In this document: piece after piece, positions 17,058-26,046 of the stretch | How the letters are laid out: the number at the start of each line of letters is the position of its first letter | How positions within the stretch are numbered: position 1 is the first letter of the stretch | DNA from: Desulfobacteraceae bacterium | GTDB lineage: Bacteria > Desulfobacterota > Desulfobacteria > Desulfobacterales > Desulfosalsimonadaceae | Direction of reading: 5' to 3' | Length of the DNA stretch: 64,000 bases | Assembly (NCBI GenBank): GCA_014237465.1 | Contig: JABZFM010000009.1 | Location: 1 to 64,000, forward strand | Made by a program: the position numbers and the translations under genes | The notes under the pieces: model-generated | Told to the model about the DNA's origin: nothing | Database searches by the model: none | The model's input: the letters and a program-made list of their open reading frames with translations, nothing else

Positions 17058-17199
17058 GATGGCTAAGGTAAAAGTTCCACCAATACCATAAAATATGGCA
17101 AGACGTAGCGGTTTTTCAGACAAGAAATAATACATGTAGTATCTTGAGTGTCTGAAAAACCACTATAACGCAGTAGATGGGACTTTTAACGACGCCATC
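17058..17199. repeat. GATGGC...GCCATC palindromic repeat (copy 1)
   Basis: The ends are GATGGCTAAGGTAAAAGT and ACTTTTAACGACGCCATC. Inside is a strong hairpin, GTTTTTCAGACA pairing with TGTCTGAAAAAC. It lies 4 bp after the stop codon of the gene at 17204-18643. See copies at 20766, 41963 and 45174. Confidence 0.7.
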
Positions 17200-17203
17200 A
17201 TAA

Positions 17204-18643
17204 TTATACATTCAATCCAAGCACTTCCTTTGCTTTATCCTTATACATGTCCATGGGGGCTTCCGCGAAAAGCATCATCTTCTGCGCGGCAAACGATCCT
17301 TCACCATGAATGGTACAGACTTCATGCCACCCGGCAAAATCACTTGCCACCATGTGGTGCAGCATGCTCATCAGTTTTAATCTTTCTTCTGCATTATAGT
17401 TACCGGCTCCGCCCATGTATTTTTCAAGATATGGATGCAGTTCTTCATGTTTCCAGTCCTGGTAGGTCGGCTGAGTAACAAGCAACCCGCCGGCAATATC
17501 CTGAATGTCTCTCACAAATTCATGAAAGTTGGACGCAAAATGAAGCTTGGCCATGTTTGAATTCAGACGATTGGCAACATACAGACCGGAGTTGCCAAAG
17601 TCCTCGGGATTACTGTATGCAGCCATGGCCAAGGCTTTAGTGGTTTCAGTATATTTGATCATGTCGATGAAGCGTTCCCGTACGTTTGAGGTTTTTGCAA
17701 CCCCGTTGGCTTCAGCAACTAGCATGCCCAGACCGGTCATGTATTCTAAGATTGGAATCTTGTAAGTCACTGCCGTGTATCGGTGAAATGCAGAAAAGGC
17801 GTATGCCACATACTGGGCAAACTGCCATTCGCGTAGCATAAATACGCGCTCCTTGGGCACCTTAACATTGTCAAAAAATACCAGGGACTCCACATGACCA
17901 CGTTTGGGCTTGGGAGTGGGAAAATGATATTTGTCGTCATAACGAAAATTGGGTCTGCATATCTGGGTGATTCCCTTGGTATTGGCTGGTATGGCAAAAG
18001 CGACCGCATAATCCCCCTCACCTTCTTTCATGTTCCGGGTGGGAATCACCATAAACTCGTCCACATAAGGACCGGCGGTGATATGGGCCTTGGCGCCGGA
18101 AACCACAATTTCATTTTCAGTTTCATCCACAACTCGCAAATAATAATCCGGAGTTTTCTGATCACCCGGCCCCTTGCTGCGATCACCCTTGACATCGGTT
18201 ACAAGACCGGCCATGGAAAGGTCATTTCGCGCACAATGCCATCGGTAGTCATTGATTCGTTTAATATAATCTTCATTCCCCATAATTTTTGTCACGGCGG
18301 TTAAGCCATTAATAATATCCGTGCCGACATCCTTTACAAATGGAAGGGCGCCTTCGGCAAAATAACAGGCACTTTTAATAAGCTCATGCCGTTTACCCAC
18401 CGCTTCAGGATAATCCGGTATTTCAAAATAAGTGCTGATCGGCTCACCGGTTTCCGGATCTTTCATGACGGCGATTTCCTGAAGTTTTTCATCATGTCCC
18501 ATCAAAAAATCAAATGCCGCTGTTTCCACTCCCACCTTGATGTACGGATCTTCCGTCACATCCGGTACTTTTTGACCTAAAATAAAAACATTCCGGTTGT
18601 CTCTTAATCCTGCCTTGTATTCTTCTGCTGTTCGTAGTGCCAT
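17204..18643 (-). CDS. 4-hydroxybutyryl-CoA dehydratase / HpaB-family protein lacking cluster ligands
   Basis: A 479-residue protein, full length for AbfD (4-hydroxybutyryl-CoA dehydratase) and related to HpaB flavin hydroxylases. It has TAEEYKAGLR at the N-terminus, TDVKGDRSKGP, VVSGAKAHITAGP and EDIAGG-like DIAGGLLVTQP. AbfD binds a [4Fe-4S] cluster through Cys99, Cys103, His292 and Cys299. Here the first Cys (C93) and the His (in AFHRY) are present, but the C103 position is Glu97 and the C299 position is Tyr. It may therefore lack the cluster and be a flavin-only relative with another substrate. It sits between a FabK-like flavoprotein and an acyl-CoA synthetase. Confidence 0.8.
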   Translation of the reverse strand: MALRTAEEYKAGLRDNRNVFILGQKVPDVTEDPYIKVGVETAAFDFLMGHDEKLQEIAVMKDPETGEPISTYFEIPDYPEAVGKRHELIKSACYFAEGALPFVKDVGTDIINGLTAVTKIMGNEDYIKRINDYRWHCARNDLSMAGLVTDVKGDRSKGPGDQKTPDYYLRVVDETENEIVVSGAKAHITAGPYVDEFMVIPTRNMKEGEGDYAVAFAIPANTKGITQICRPNFRYDDKYHFPTPKPKRGHVESLVFFDNVKVPKERVFMLREWQFAQYVAYAFSAFHRYTAVTYKIPILEYMTGLGMLVAEANGVAKTSNVRERFIDMIKYTETTKALAMAAYSNPEDFGNSGLYVANRLNSNMAKLHFASNFHEFVRDIQDIAGGLLVTQPTYQDWKHEELHPYLEKYMGGAGNYNAEERLKLMSMLHHMVASDFAGWHEVCTIHGEGSFAAQKMMLFAEAPMDMYKDKAKEVLGLNV

Positions 18644-18797
18644 TTTTTTCTCTCCCTTTTATTCTCGATCCCTTAATTTTTATTTAGAATTTTTTATTTA
18701 TTTTAAAGTCCCACGGAGGACTGTGGGAACGAGCCGTAGAGACGATGCATGCATCGTCTCTACGGTTTTTAATTCGTAATTCCTACCTTCTCAGCCT

Positions 18798-20687
18798 TCA
18801 ACCTTCCACCTTTCCCATCGGCGCGAACATTTCACGAAAACTGGGCATAAAGTTTAAATCCCCTTCAATCTTCATTTTTCCGGTCACCACGGCGGTAATG
18901 CCGTCGAGTTTACCGGTCACAATGTCATGATATGAGCTGTCACGGGCAACCATAAAAACCGTCGGTGTTTTTAAGACCTCTTCGGTCAGTGTCATTGTCC
19001 CGTCTTTAATCGTGATTGTCCACTGGCCACCCCCTTTTCCGGTGATATGATAGCTGACAGTCGCATCCACGTCCTGGGCTTTTTCCGGGATAAATCGTTG
19101 CTTCATGCCTTCAAAAAAATGGGCCACCGGTACAGCCTCAGCTGTTTTTTCTTCTTCTATCTCTACCACCAAATCTTTTTTCAACACTTTGCCAACGGCA
19201 TTGGCCGGCAGACTGGGCCTGAATAAATAATATTCCGGGACTTTATATTCCGCCATTTTGCCTTTGCAGAACTGTCGGATTTCATCCTCCGTGCAGTCTT
19301 CCCCTCTTTTAAGAACAATACACGCCTTTGATACCTGACCGTATTTGTCGTGGGCTTCGGCAATGACAGCAACGGAATCCACGGCCGGATGGGTGGCGAT
19401 AACATTCTCTATTTCCTTTGGGTAGACGTTGACACCGCCCCGTATGATCATGTCTTTTTTCCGGTCAACAATAAACAGGAACCCTTCTTCATCCACGTAG
19501 CCGACATCGCCTGTAAACAGCCATTCGTCTTTAATGGTTTCGGCGGTTGCTTTCGGGTTGTTGAAATATCCTTTCATGACCGTATCCCCTTTTACCACGA
19601 TTTCACCGATCTCTCCTGCGTTAAGGGGTTTGTCCTGTTCATCAAAAATACACACTTCAATGCCATCAAAACCGGTACCAATGGAGCCGTATTTACGCTT
19701 GCCCTCCATATTGGCCGTAATTCCACCGGTGTTCTCAGTGGAACCGTATGCTTCAAGGATCGGAAGGTGAAACCGGCGTTCACATTCATCCAGCTGTTCG
19801 GGCGGTATGGGCGCGGCCCCGGAAACGCCGATGCGCAGCGAACTAGTATCCACCGTGTCGGCTTCAGGGGTTCTTAGAAGAATGTTCCACATGGTGGGAA
19901 CAATATAAAAACCATTGACTTTATATTTTCCCACGCATTCCCAAAATTCAGTGGCTGAAAAATTTCGCCGTAAAATCATGGTGCCCGCGCTGTACATGGT
20001 GGGAAACGCCAAATCATTCAAACCGCCGGAATGAAACAACGGCAACACACACAAAATCCGTTCACCTGGCTGTATTGGGATATGTTTTGTTTTAATATCA
20101 GCACCGAATACAATTCCCTTGTGTGTCAGCATCACCCCTTTGGGTTTGCCTGTGGTTCCGGACGTATACATCAACGATGCCACATCATCGGCTGACGGCG
20201 GATCGGAAAAATCCGTTTTTTGAGAATATTTTTCCAGGATATCCGGCAGATAATCATGTGGAAAACCCAGATCAATTGGGTCCGGCGAATTAATAATAAT
20301 TTTTTCAACAGATGGGATTTTATCTTTAATGACAGCCACGATTAAGGCATACTCCGGATCTACCACCAGCACCTTAGGCTTGCAGTCATTGACCAGGAAT
20401 TCGACTTCATCCGCCTGCCACCAGCAGCTGATGGGCCCTGCAGTTGCGCCGATTTTTTGAGCGCCTAGCAGGGTGTAGAAAAAATGCGGGGTATTGCCCA
20501 TTATAAATGAAACAATATCTCCTTTGCCAATGCCGTTTTCCTGTAAATAAGCGGCAAAAATGTCTGTCCGCAGGTCAAGGTTCTGATAAGTGACAATTTC
20601 ATCATAGAAATTCAAAAAAGGTGTATCCTGAAACTCTTTTGCGTTTTGTTTGACGAGATCAAACGTGGTAAAAATTTGTCTATCCAT
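18798..20687 (-). CDS. Acyl-CoA synthetase with C-terminal SCP2 domain
   Basis: A 629-residue protein. The AMP-binding domain has a P-loop-like MYTSGTTGKPKG (about 172-183), a AYGSTENTG motif, a GDVGYVDEEGF segment and a C-terminal K motif region (NAVGKVLKKDL, about 500). Residues about 520-629 form a sterol-carrier-protein-2 fold with FMVARDSSYHDIVTGKLDG. The ligase activates a fatty, aromatic or alicyclic acid to its CoA ester. The fused lipid-binding SCP2 suggests a hydrophobic substrate. Fusions of this kind are uncommon. It is probably co-transcribed with the AbfD-like gene 154 bp downstream. Confidence 0.9.
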   Translation of the reverse strand: MDRQIFTTFDLVKQNAKEFQDTPFLNFYDEIVTYQNLDLRTDIFAAYLQENGIGKGDIVSFIMGNTPHFFYTLLGAQKIGATAGPISCWWQADEVEFLVNDCKPKVLVVDPEYALIVAVIKDKIPSVEKIIINSPDPIDLGFPHDYLPDILEKYSQKTDFSDPPSADDVASLMYTSGTTGKPKGVMLTHKGIVFGADIKTKHIPIQPGERILCVLPLFHSGGLNDLAFPTMYSAGTMILRRNFSATEFWECVGKYKVNGFYIVPTMWNILLRTPEADTVDTSSLRIGVSGAAPIPPEQLDECERRFHLPILEAYGSTENTGGITANMEGKRKYGSIGTGFDGIEVCIFDEQDKPLNAGEIGEIVVKGDTVMKGYFNNPKATAETIKDEWLFTGDVGYVDEEGFLFIVDRKKDMIIRGGVNVYPKEIENVIATHPAVDSVAVIAEAHDKYGQVSKACIVLKRGEDCTEDEIRQFCKGKMAEYKVPEYYLFRPSLPANAVGKVLKKDLVVEIEEEKTAEAVPVAHFFEGMKQRFIPEKAQDVDATVSYHITGKGGGQWTITIKDGTMTLTEEVLKTPTVFMVARDSSYHDIVTGKLDGITAVVTGKMKIEGDLNFMPSFREMFAPMGKVEG

Positions 20688-20765
20688 TTTTTATGTCTCC
20701 TGAGAAAAAAATATTTGGTTTTCCAAAAAATTTAATAATGATGTTTCTGTAAAAAGTCAGATTCA

Positions 20766-20944
20766 GATGGCAAAGAAAAAAGCGCCGGTAAAATAAATCG
20801 TAAGTCGGGATTCCATTCCCGACAAATAAAATGTCATGTCAATCGGCAGATTTTGGCGCTGGGTAAGAAACCCGGCCTACTTATAAAACTATTTTTTGAT
20901 ACAATGTCGCGTAACTGTGTCACAAAGCTTTTCACGACGCCATC
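20766..20944. repeat. GATGGC...GCCATC palindromic repeat (copy 2)
   Basis: It begins GATGGCAAAGAAAAAAGC and ends GCTTTTCACGACGCCATC. The right end overlaps the TGA stop of the gene at 20943-21977. Inside, GTCGGGA pairs with TCCCGAC around 20803-20822. Confidence 0.7.
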
Positions 20945-21977
20945 ACATCTTGAACCATCCGTTTTCCTTGTACCACGCCAGGGTCTCTTTCATACCCTTT
21001 TCCATAATTGGATATTTGAATTTAAATCCTGTGCTTTTCAATTTGCTGTTATCCCAGATTTTGTTACAATTCACATAATCCAGGGTTGCCTTTTCAAGCA
21101 GGGGCTTGGTTTTCAGTCGCCGCGCAATAAATTGAGACGCAATCGCCAAAGGTTTTGCGACCGAGAGCGGGAGATGAAAAAAATCCTTTTCTCTGCCAAG
21201 AAGTTCCCGGCTCAGCAATTTGTAAAATTCAGCAGACGTCATATGCGTATCATCAGCGACGTTATATGCTTCACCGATCATCTCATCGTGATCATAGGCA
21301 TGGATTGCTGCCCGGCACATATCTTCCACATGCAGAAACGCTTCTATGGTGTCGCCTTTTCCCAAAATCAGTTTTTTCTTTTTATTTCGTTCATCATAGG
21401 TCATTTTCAGCACCAGATATAAACCATATTCAGACCGTGACCCGTAAATAGCTGCCGGCCGAAAAATTGTTGCTCGAAGTCCTTTTTCTTTAATGTATTT
21501 TTGAACAATCTTTTCGCCTTCCCATTTACTGACATTATAATTATTCAATGGCGGCGTAATTTTGGGATCATCTTCTTTTACAGGATTCCCGGGATTTGAA
21601 CTGTAACCGTATACACCAACAGATGATACATGCATAAATCGATTCACCCTGGCTTTAATAGAGGCATCGCAGAGGTTTTCCACCGCGTCCACGTTAACGG
21701 CAAAAATCACTTTGTCCGGCGTGGAATAATCATGAATACCGGCCACATGAATAACGCTGTCAACGCCCTTAAGAAGGTCGTCGAGTCCTTCCCGACGGGT
21801 CAGGTCCGAACACACAAATTCAACGCCCAATGCCTCAAACATAGCGCCATAATGACGACTGGACACATCGGTAGCCCTTACCTTAAACCCGGCTTTAACC
21901 GCTTCAGCGACCATATGGTGCCCGGTAAAACCGGATGCACCGGTAACCAGCACAAGCCCTTTGTCTTTTTCTGTCAT
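20943..21977 (-). CDS. NAD-dependent epimerase/dehydratase (3-beta-HSD-like extended SDR)
   Basis: A 344-residue protein. It has a Rossmann TGASGFTGHH motif (about 14-23), HVSSVGVYG, and catalytic Y-x3-K in YNVSK. The C-terminal substrate half has a YGSRSEYGLYL segment and a final tryptophan-rich WYKENGWF, giving an overall 3-beta-hydroxysteroid dehydrogenase-like profile. It is 13 bp downstream of the AOR gene and shares its operon. It is a paralogue of the protein at 12576. Confidence 0.88.
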   Translation of the reverse strand: MTEKDKGLVLVTGASGFTGHHMVAEAVKAGFKVRATDVSSRHYGAMFEALGVEFVCSDLTRREGLDDLLKGVDSVIHVAGIHDYSTPDKVIFAVNVDAVENLCDASIKARVNRFMHVSSVGVYGYSSNPGNPVKEDDPKITPPLNNYNVSKWEGEKIVQKYIKEKGLRATIFRPAAIYGSRSEYGLYLVLKMTYDERNKKKKLILGKGDTIEAFLHVEDMCRAAIHAYDHDEMIGEAYNVADDTHMTSAEFYKLLSRELLGREKDFFHLPLSVAKPLAIASQFIARRLKTKPLLEKATLDYVNCNKIWDNSKLKSTGFKFKYPIMEKGMKETLAWYKENGWFKM

Positions 21978-21990
21978 GATAAACCTCCTG

Positions 21991-23856
21991 TTAATATAGG
22001 ATACTTAATCTGTCCAATACCTTTGCCGTAGGACGGCCATTTTCATCCCATCCCCTTAAGCGGTAATATTTTTTCAACATCGTATCGAGTTCCACGGACG
22101 CCCAGCCGTTTTCACCCACATCCGTCAACATCCGGCGCGGCAGGGTATCATCCTTTTTACTGATTCCTTCGCGGCAGTTCATATACCGTTCCAGATTGAA
22201 AATTCGATCACCTACCTGATACAATTCTTTTCTGCCGATTTTATATCCCATCAACCCGGACATCAGGGCACAATAATCCGACAAATCAGTGGTGGCCAGG
22301 GCAATGACCGGAAGGTTACGCATAACAAACCGGAGTATGGGTTTGGGGGTATATTTGTATGCCGGATTTTCTTCTAAAAACGGATACTGGGTCTGGAGAC
22401 AGAAAATAGCGGAGTTCGTCATCTCCATGATATTTTGTAAAAACACGACAAAATGGGCTTTGGCTTTCGTGCCGTGGGGACTTAAATAAGATTTTTCACC
22501 ACCGCCCAGGGGATCCGTTTCCACGGCATGGGTTGCGCCGGAAAGATGAGTGGCCCCGCAGTTGGCAGTCGCGTATCCAAGCCCCTGACCGGAGCAACCC
22601 CGAGGGTCATAACCGGCTATCTCCAACCCTTTGACGTGATTGGCAAAATCCTCACCGCCGTATTTTTCTGAAAAACGCTTTACCCCTTCGGCCAGCTCAT
22701 CTCCAAGTCCCCGTCGATATGCGATATCTTCGATGGTCTTATCGATATTAACGGAATCCCCGAATTTCAGGTCACTTTTCAGCATCCCTTTTTCAGTCAA
22801 TTCCATGGCAAAACCGATGACACCGCCGGTGCTGATAGAGTCAAGTCCCAAACGATTTAAGCGATCATTCCACTCGGCTATTGTATTCAGATTTCCCACC
22901 ATCAGATTGGAACCCATGAGGGCGATGGTTTCATATTCCGGAGAAATCAATTCCCGGTTATTGAATTTTCCGATTCGACCGCATTGAATAGGACATCCGG
23001 GACAGCCATGATTCTTTACTTTGTGCTGATCACGAATTCTTTCCGCACTTATATCCTCCATGCCGGCAAACCGTGACTTACTAAAATTCCTCACCGGCAT
23101 GATGGATGCGCTTCCGAAAGCCCGAACATTCTGAGCGGTTCCCAATTCCCGAAGCCTCCTGCCTGTGTTGTCATGGGCGCGTACTTTCTTCCGGGCGATC
23201 TTAAGCGCTTTTTGAAACCGATCCGGATCAGCCACCACTACTTTGCGATTTCCTTGGGCCACGATCCCTTTTAAATTTTTAGAACCCATCACAGCGCCCA
23301 TACCGCATCTTCCTGCAACCCGTTTATCTGATGCGATCACTGAAAACTTGACAAGGTTCTCCCCTGCTGGTCCGATCACCACCCAGTCGCCTTCATCTTT
23401 CCGGGATTCCTGAAAATCAACCGTATCCATCCCCCAGGAATCTGATGCATCCCGAATTGTCACGTTTCCATTTTCAATGTGTATGGCCACCGGCATTGGT
23501 GATCGACCCCTGATCATAATGCCGTCATAGCCGGACTTTTTCAGACTGATACCAAACTTGCCCCCCACATAAGAGGCGGCAAAAATACCTGTTAACGGCG
23601 ACTTGCACATCACCGTAAATCGGTTGCCGGACGGGGCGGTCGTTCCAGCAGTCGGCCCGGTCATCATTACCAGGATATTGTCCGGCGAAAGCGGATCAAT
23701 GCGTGGTTTGATGTAATCATGCAAAAGCTTTAACGCCAAGCCTTTACCACCAATATATAAACGCCGAACTTTTGCTGAAATCTCACGAATACTGACACTT
23801 TGGGTCGTCAGATCTATGTCAAGAACCTTGTTGTTAAACGCTTTGATATCTGTCAT
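21991..23856 (-). CDS. aor: Aldehyde:ferredoxin oxidoreductase (tungsten)
   Basis: A 621-residue protein of usual AOR length. The N-terminal domain binds the bis-pterin cofactor (GPTAGTTAPSGNRFTV, YVGGKFG and RCGMGAVMGSKNLKGI). The domain-2/3 part has the C-x2-C-x3-C of the [4Fe-4S] site (CPGCPIQC, about 290) and a C-terminal Cys in SDYCALM. It oxidises an aldehyde to the acid, reducing ferredoxin, in the cytoplasm. It leads an operon with the epimerase-like SDR. It may work with the neighbouring acyl-CoA ligase in acid/aldehyde interconversion (inference). Confidence 0.95.
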   Translation of the reverse strand: MTDIKAFNNKVLDIDLTTQSVSIREISAKVRRLYIGGKGLALKLLHDYIKPRIDPLSPDNILVMMTGPTAGTTAPSGNRFTVMCKSPLTGIFAASYVGGKFGISLKKSGYDGIMIRGRSPMPVAIHIENGNVTIRDASDSWGMDTVDFQESRKDEGDWVVIGPAGENLVKFSVIASDKRVAGRCGMGAVMGSKNLKGIVAQGNRKVVVADPDRFQKALKIARKKVRAHDNTGRRLRELGTAQNVRAFGSASIMPVRNFSKSRFAGMEDISAERIRDQHKVKNHGCPGCPIQCGRIGKFNNRELISPEYETIALMGSNLMVGNLNTIAEWNDRLNRLGLDSISTGGVIGFAMELTEKGMLKSDLKFGDSVNIDKTIEDIAYRRGLGDELAEGVKRFSEKYGGEDFANHVKGLEIAGYDPRGCSGQGLGYATANCGATHLSGATHAVETDPLGGGEKSYLSPHGTKAKAHFVVFLQNIMEMTNSAIFCLQTQYPFLEENPAYKYTPKPILRFVMRNLPVIALATTDLSDYCALMSGLMGYKIGRKELYQVGDRIFNLERYMNCREGISKKDDTLPRRMLTDVGENGWASVELDTMLKKYYRLRGWDENGRPTAKVLDRLSILY

Positions 23857-23875
23857 AAAATGCCTCCGTTTTAAG

Positions 23876-24175
23876 AGGTTTAAGGTTAAAGGTATAAGGC
23901 TGAAGTTTCATAGTTAATTTTCAGTATCGCTAAACCGTTGTTCCTCACTTCGATATTTTCAATTTACCGAGCAACTTCTCAATAAGTCCGGCGATAAATG
24001 TGCGTTTACATAGAACCATGTAGCGGAAGCTTTAGCCTTCCATAAGTCAATTATATATAGAGGCCCAATGGCCTCCGCTACATCGTCCCGATTTATTGAG
24101 AACAAACTTTGCCGAAAGATAACACAGTGTTTTTACCTAAACGTCTTCTATCTTAAACCTTCTACCTTCTACTCT
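23876..24175. repeat. Intergenic repeats between AOR and TetR genes
   Basis: Heptad-type repeat AAGGTTAAAGGTATAAGG at 23880-23897, inverted relative at 24150-24172 (CCTTCTACCTTCTAC), and a palindromic TGTAGCGGA...TCCGCTACA element at 24019-24082. No gene is seen. Confidence 0.65.
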
Positions 24176-24859
24176 TCATTCTTTTGTAATCGTTATATTC
24201 AACGCCTGACATTTCAAATTCAGGCTTTCAGGATCGACATTTTTTAAAACCGCGCGCATGCACATATCAAAAATCTGGTCCCGGTATTGGGTGATTGATG
24301 CCGGGCGTTCCACCAACAGCCATTGAATCGTCAAATGCTCGATAAAACCCAGAACCATATTCCGGAACAAATAGGGATCAATGTCATCCCTGAAAATTCC
24401 CTTTTGCACCCCTTCACTGAATGTATCCACAATGGTCCGGGAGGCTTCACGAATAATCTTGTATGCATCTGACTTTAAAAAATTTCGATTTCCTTTCAAA
24501 GAAAGCATGACCACCGATGTATACAGCCGATTCTTCTCATAAAACTCAAGATAGGCCTGAATAATTCCCCGCATTCTTTCTTTTGGACATTGAATAAATC
24601 GACCGATCTCCTTGAGGCGGTCAAATTCACGTTGGGTATAAAACTTTGGTATGGAAAACAGGACTTCTTCCTTGGATGAAAAATACTCATAAATGGTTGC
24701 GTCAGATATTTTGGCTGCCTTGCTAATGGCGGAAATGGTTGTTTCCTCAAACCCTTTTTCTCCAAAAACCTTTAACGCACCTTCTATAATATTGATTTCT
24801 TTTTCCTTGCTCCGTCTTGTATGTTTCTTCAGAGTTTTTCCGTTTGTTTTTTTCTTCAT
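24176..24859 (-). CDS. TetR-family transcriptional regulator
   Basis: A 227-residue protein. The N-terminal HTH (about residues 20-65 from the chosen start) has the signature GALKVFGEKGFEETTISAISKAAKIS followed by YEYFSSKEEVL, given here in parts of one family motif. The rest is a helical ligand-binding domain resembling FadR/AcrR types. I chose ATG 24859 with AAAGGAGA just upstream. A longer in-frame start at 24922 would run into the palindrome. It diverges from enoyl-CoA hydratase across a 56-bp palindrome and probably represses both genes, with an acyl-CoA as likely effector (inference). Confidence 0.9.
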   Translation of the reverse strand: MKKKTNGKTLKKHTRRSKEKEINIIEGALKVFGEKGFEETTISAISKAAKISDATIYEYFSSKEEVLFSIPKFYTQREFDRLKEIGRFIQCPKERMRGIIQAYLEFYEKNRLYTSVVMLSLKGNRNFLKSDAYKIIREASRTIVDTFSEGVQKGIFRDDIDPYLFRNMVLGFIEHLTIQWLLVERPASITQYRDQIFDMCMRAVLKNVDPESLNLKCQALNITITKE

Positions 24860-24924
24860 CTGCTCTCCTTTAAAATAACGCTGATTTAATCGAAAAATAA
24901 CGAATTCAAATGCCCATGTCAAGA

Positions 24925-24980
24925 AAAATTATAACGTCATTATGATTTTTTTAAAAAAATCATAATGACGTTATAATTTT
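24925..24980. promoter_or_regulatory. 56-bp perfect palindrome, probable TetR operator
   Basis: 28-bp arms without a single mismatch and no spacer, centred between 24952 and 24953 (T7/A7 centre). Each arm contains ATAACGTCATTATGAT. It lies 65 bp upstream of the regulator start and 110 bp upstream of the enoyl-CoA hydratase start, placing it over the divergent promoters. Confidence 0.75.
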
Positions 24981-25089
24981 ATTGATTTATCAATAATAAT
25001 TATATAGGAAACAAGTATATTCATTTTGATACAAAATCAGATTTTGAATATAATACTTTGTCATTCATAAATAGAAATTGGAGGTTGCT

Positions 25090-25869
25090 ATGAATTTAAC
25101 TGTTTTGGATTTTGAGATAATTGAAAATGTTGCCGTCATTACAATGAACAACCCGCCGATCAATGCGCTCACGCCGGTTTTTCTAAAAGATTTTGATCAG
25201 GTCTTTCATTTAATAGACCGTTCAGATGATGCCAGAGCGGTACTGATTGCCAGCAAATGCCCGGATTTTTTTTCAGTCGGCGATGACGTGACCAAACTCA
25301 GGGAAATAGACGATGACCTGATTGCCTTGCAGCCCAAAGCCCAGGAAATGATGAATACTCTGGAAGCACTGCCACTGCCGGTAGTCGCTGCCATTAATGG
25401 TCATGCTTTAGGCGGCGGCCTGGAGCTTGCGCTGTGCTGTGATTTCAGGTTTATGGGAGAGGGTTCCGGCGTTATCGGGCTTCCGGAAGTACGCCTGGGA
25501 ATGATTCCAGCATTTGGCGGCACCCAGCGCCTGCCACAGATTATCGGCAAAACCAGGGCGTTTGAAATGATGGTCAAGGGGCTGCAAATAAAACCGGATG
25601 AAGCCAAAAATATCGGCCTGATTAATGATGTGTTTCCCAAAAATGAATTATATGAAAAATCATTGAATTATACAAAAAGACTTGCCCGGCAGGCGACCGG
25701 CGCCATTGCGAGCATTAAAAAATGTGTTAACACAGGACTGACCCAAGGATTTAAAAAAGGCCTTTTAATGGAGCAGAAACTTTTTAAGGAAAACATTGTC
25801 AAACCGGATGTCAAAGAAGGGATAGACGCGTTTTTAAACGGCCGCAAACCGGAATTTACGGGAAAATAA
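25090..25869 (+). CDS. Enoyl-CoA hydratase/isomerase family protein
   Basis: A 259-residue crotonase. It has an oxyanion-hole segment KCPDFFSVGDDV (about 58-69) and GHALGGGLELA, with the first catalytic Glu in GLELA. GLPEVRLGMIPAFGGTQRL carries the second Glu, so both acid residues of true hydratases are present. The C-terminal helix ends in FLNGRKPEF. I chose ATG 25090 with a GGAGG SD at 25080-25084. A TTG four codons earlier is less likely. It is a single gene with its own TetR-controlled promoter. Confidence 0.92.
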   Translation: MNLTVLDFEIIENVAVITMNNPPINALTPVFLKDFDQVFHLIDRSDDARAVLIASKCPDFFSVGDDVTKLREIDDDLIALQPKAQEMMNTLEALPLPVVAAINGHALGGGLELALCCDFRFMGEGSGVIGLPEVRLGMIPAFGGTQRLPQIIGKTRAFEMMVKGLQIKPDEAKNIGLINDVFPKNELYEKSLNYTKRLARQATGAIASIKKCVNTGLTQGFKKGLLMEQKLFKENIVKPDVKEGIDAFLNGRKPEFTGK

Positions 25870-26046
25870 ATGTTGCTTGCTATTTTTCATCCTTGACGCG
25901 GCACCAGCATGGCAAAGCGCGAGAAGTGCGAATCACTGTCTATTTAAACATCGCACAACACCGCCGGGGTTGGATTATGGACTCAACTATTACCTGAATA
26001 GGCGAAACAGATGTGATTGTCAATTTTGATGTATCACACGCTAAGA
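25870..26046. other. Convergent intergenic region
   Basis: 178 bp between two convergent genes. No clear terminator hairpin or gene is seen. Confidence 0.3.

Noticed and set aside
17204-18643. Naming the protein as functional 4-hydroxybutyryl-CoA dehydratase
   Set aside because: Two cluster ligands are missing, so the enzyme activity cannot be assumed.
21630-22031. A 133-codon plus-strand open frame
   Set aside because: Antisense to the epimerase at 20943 and the AOR start. No SD and no motif.
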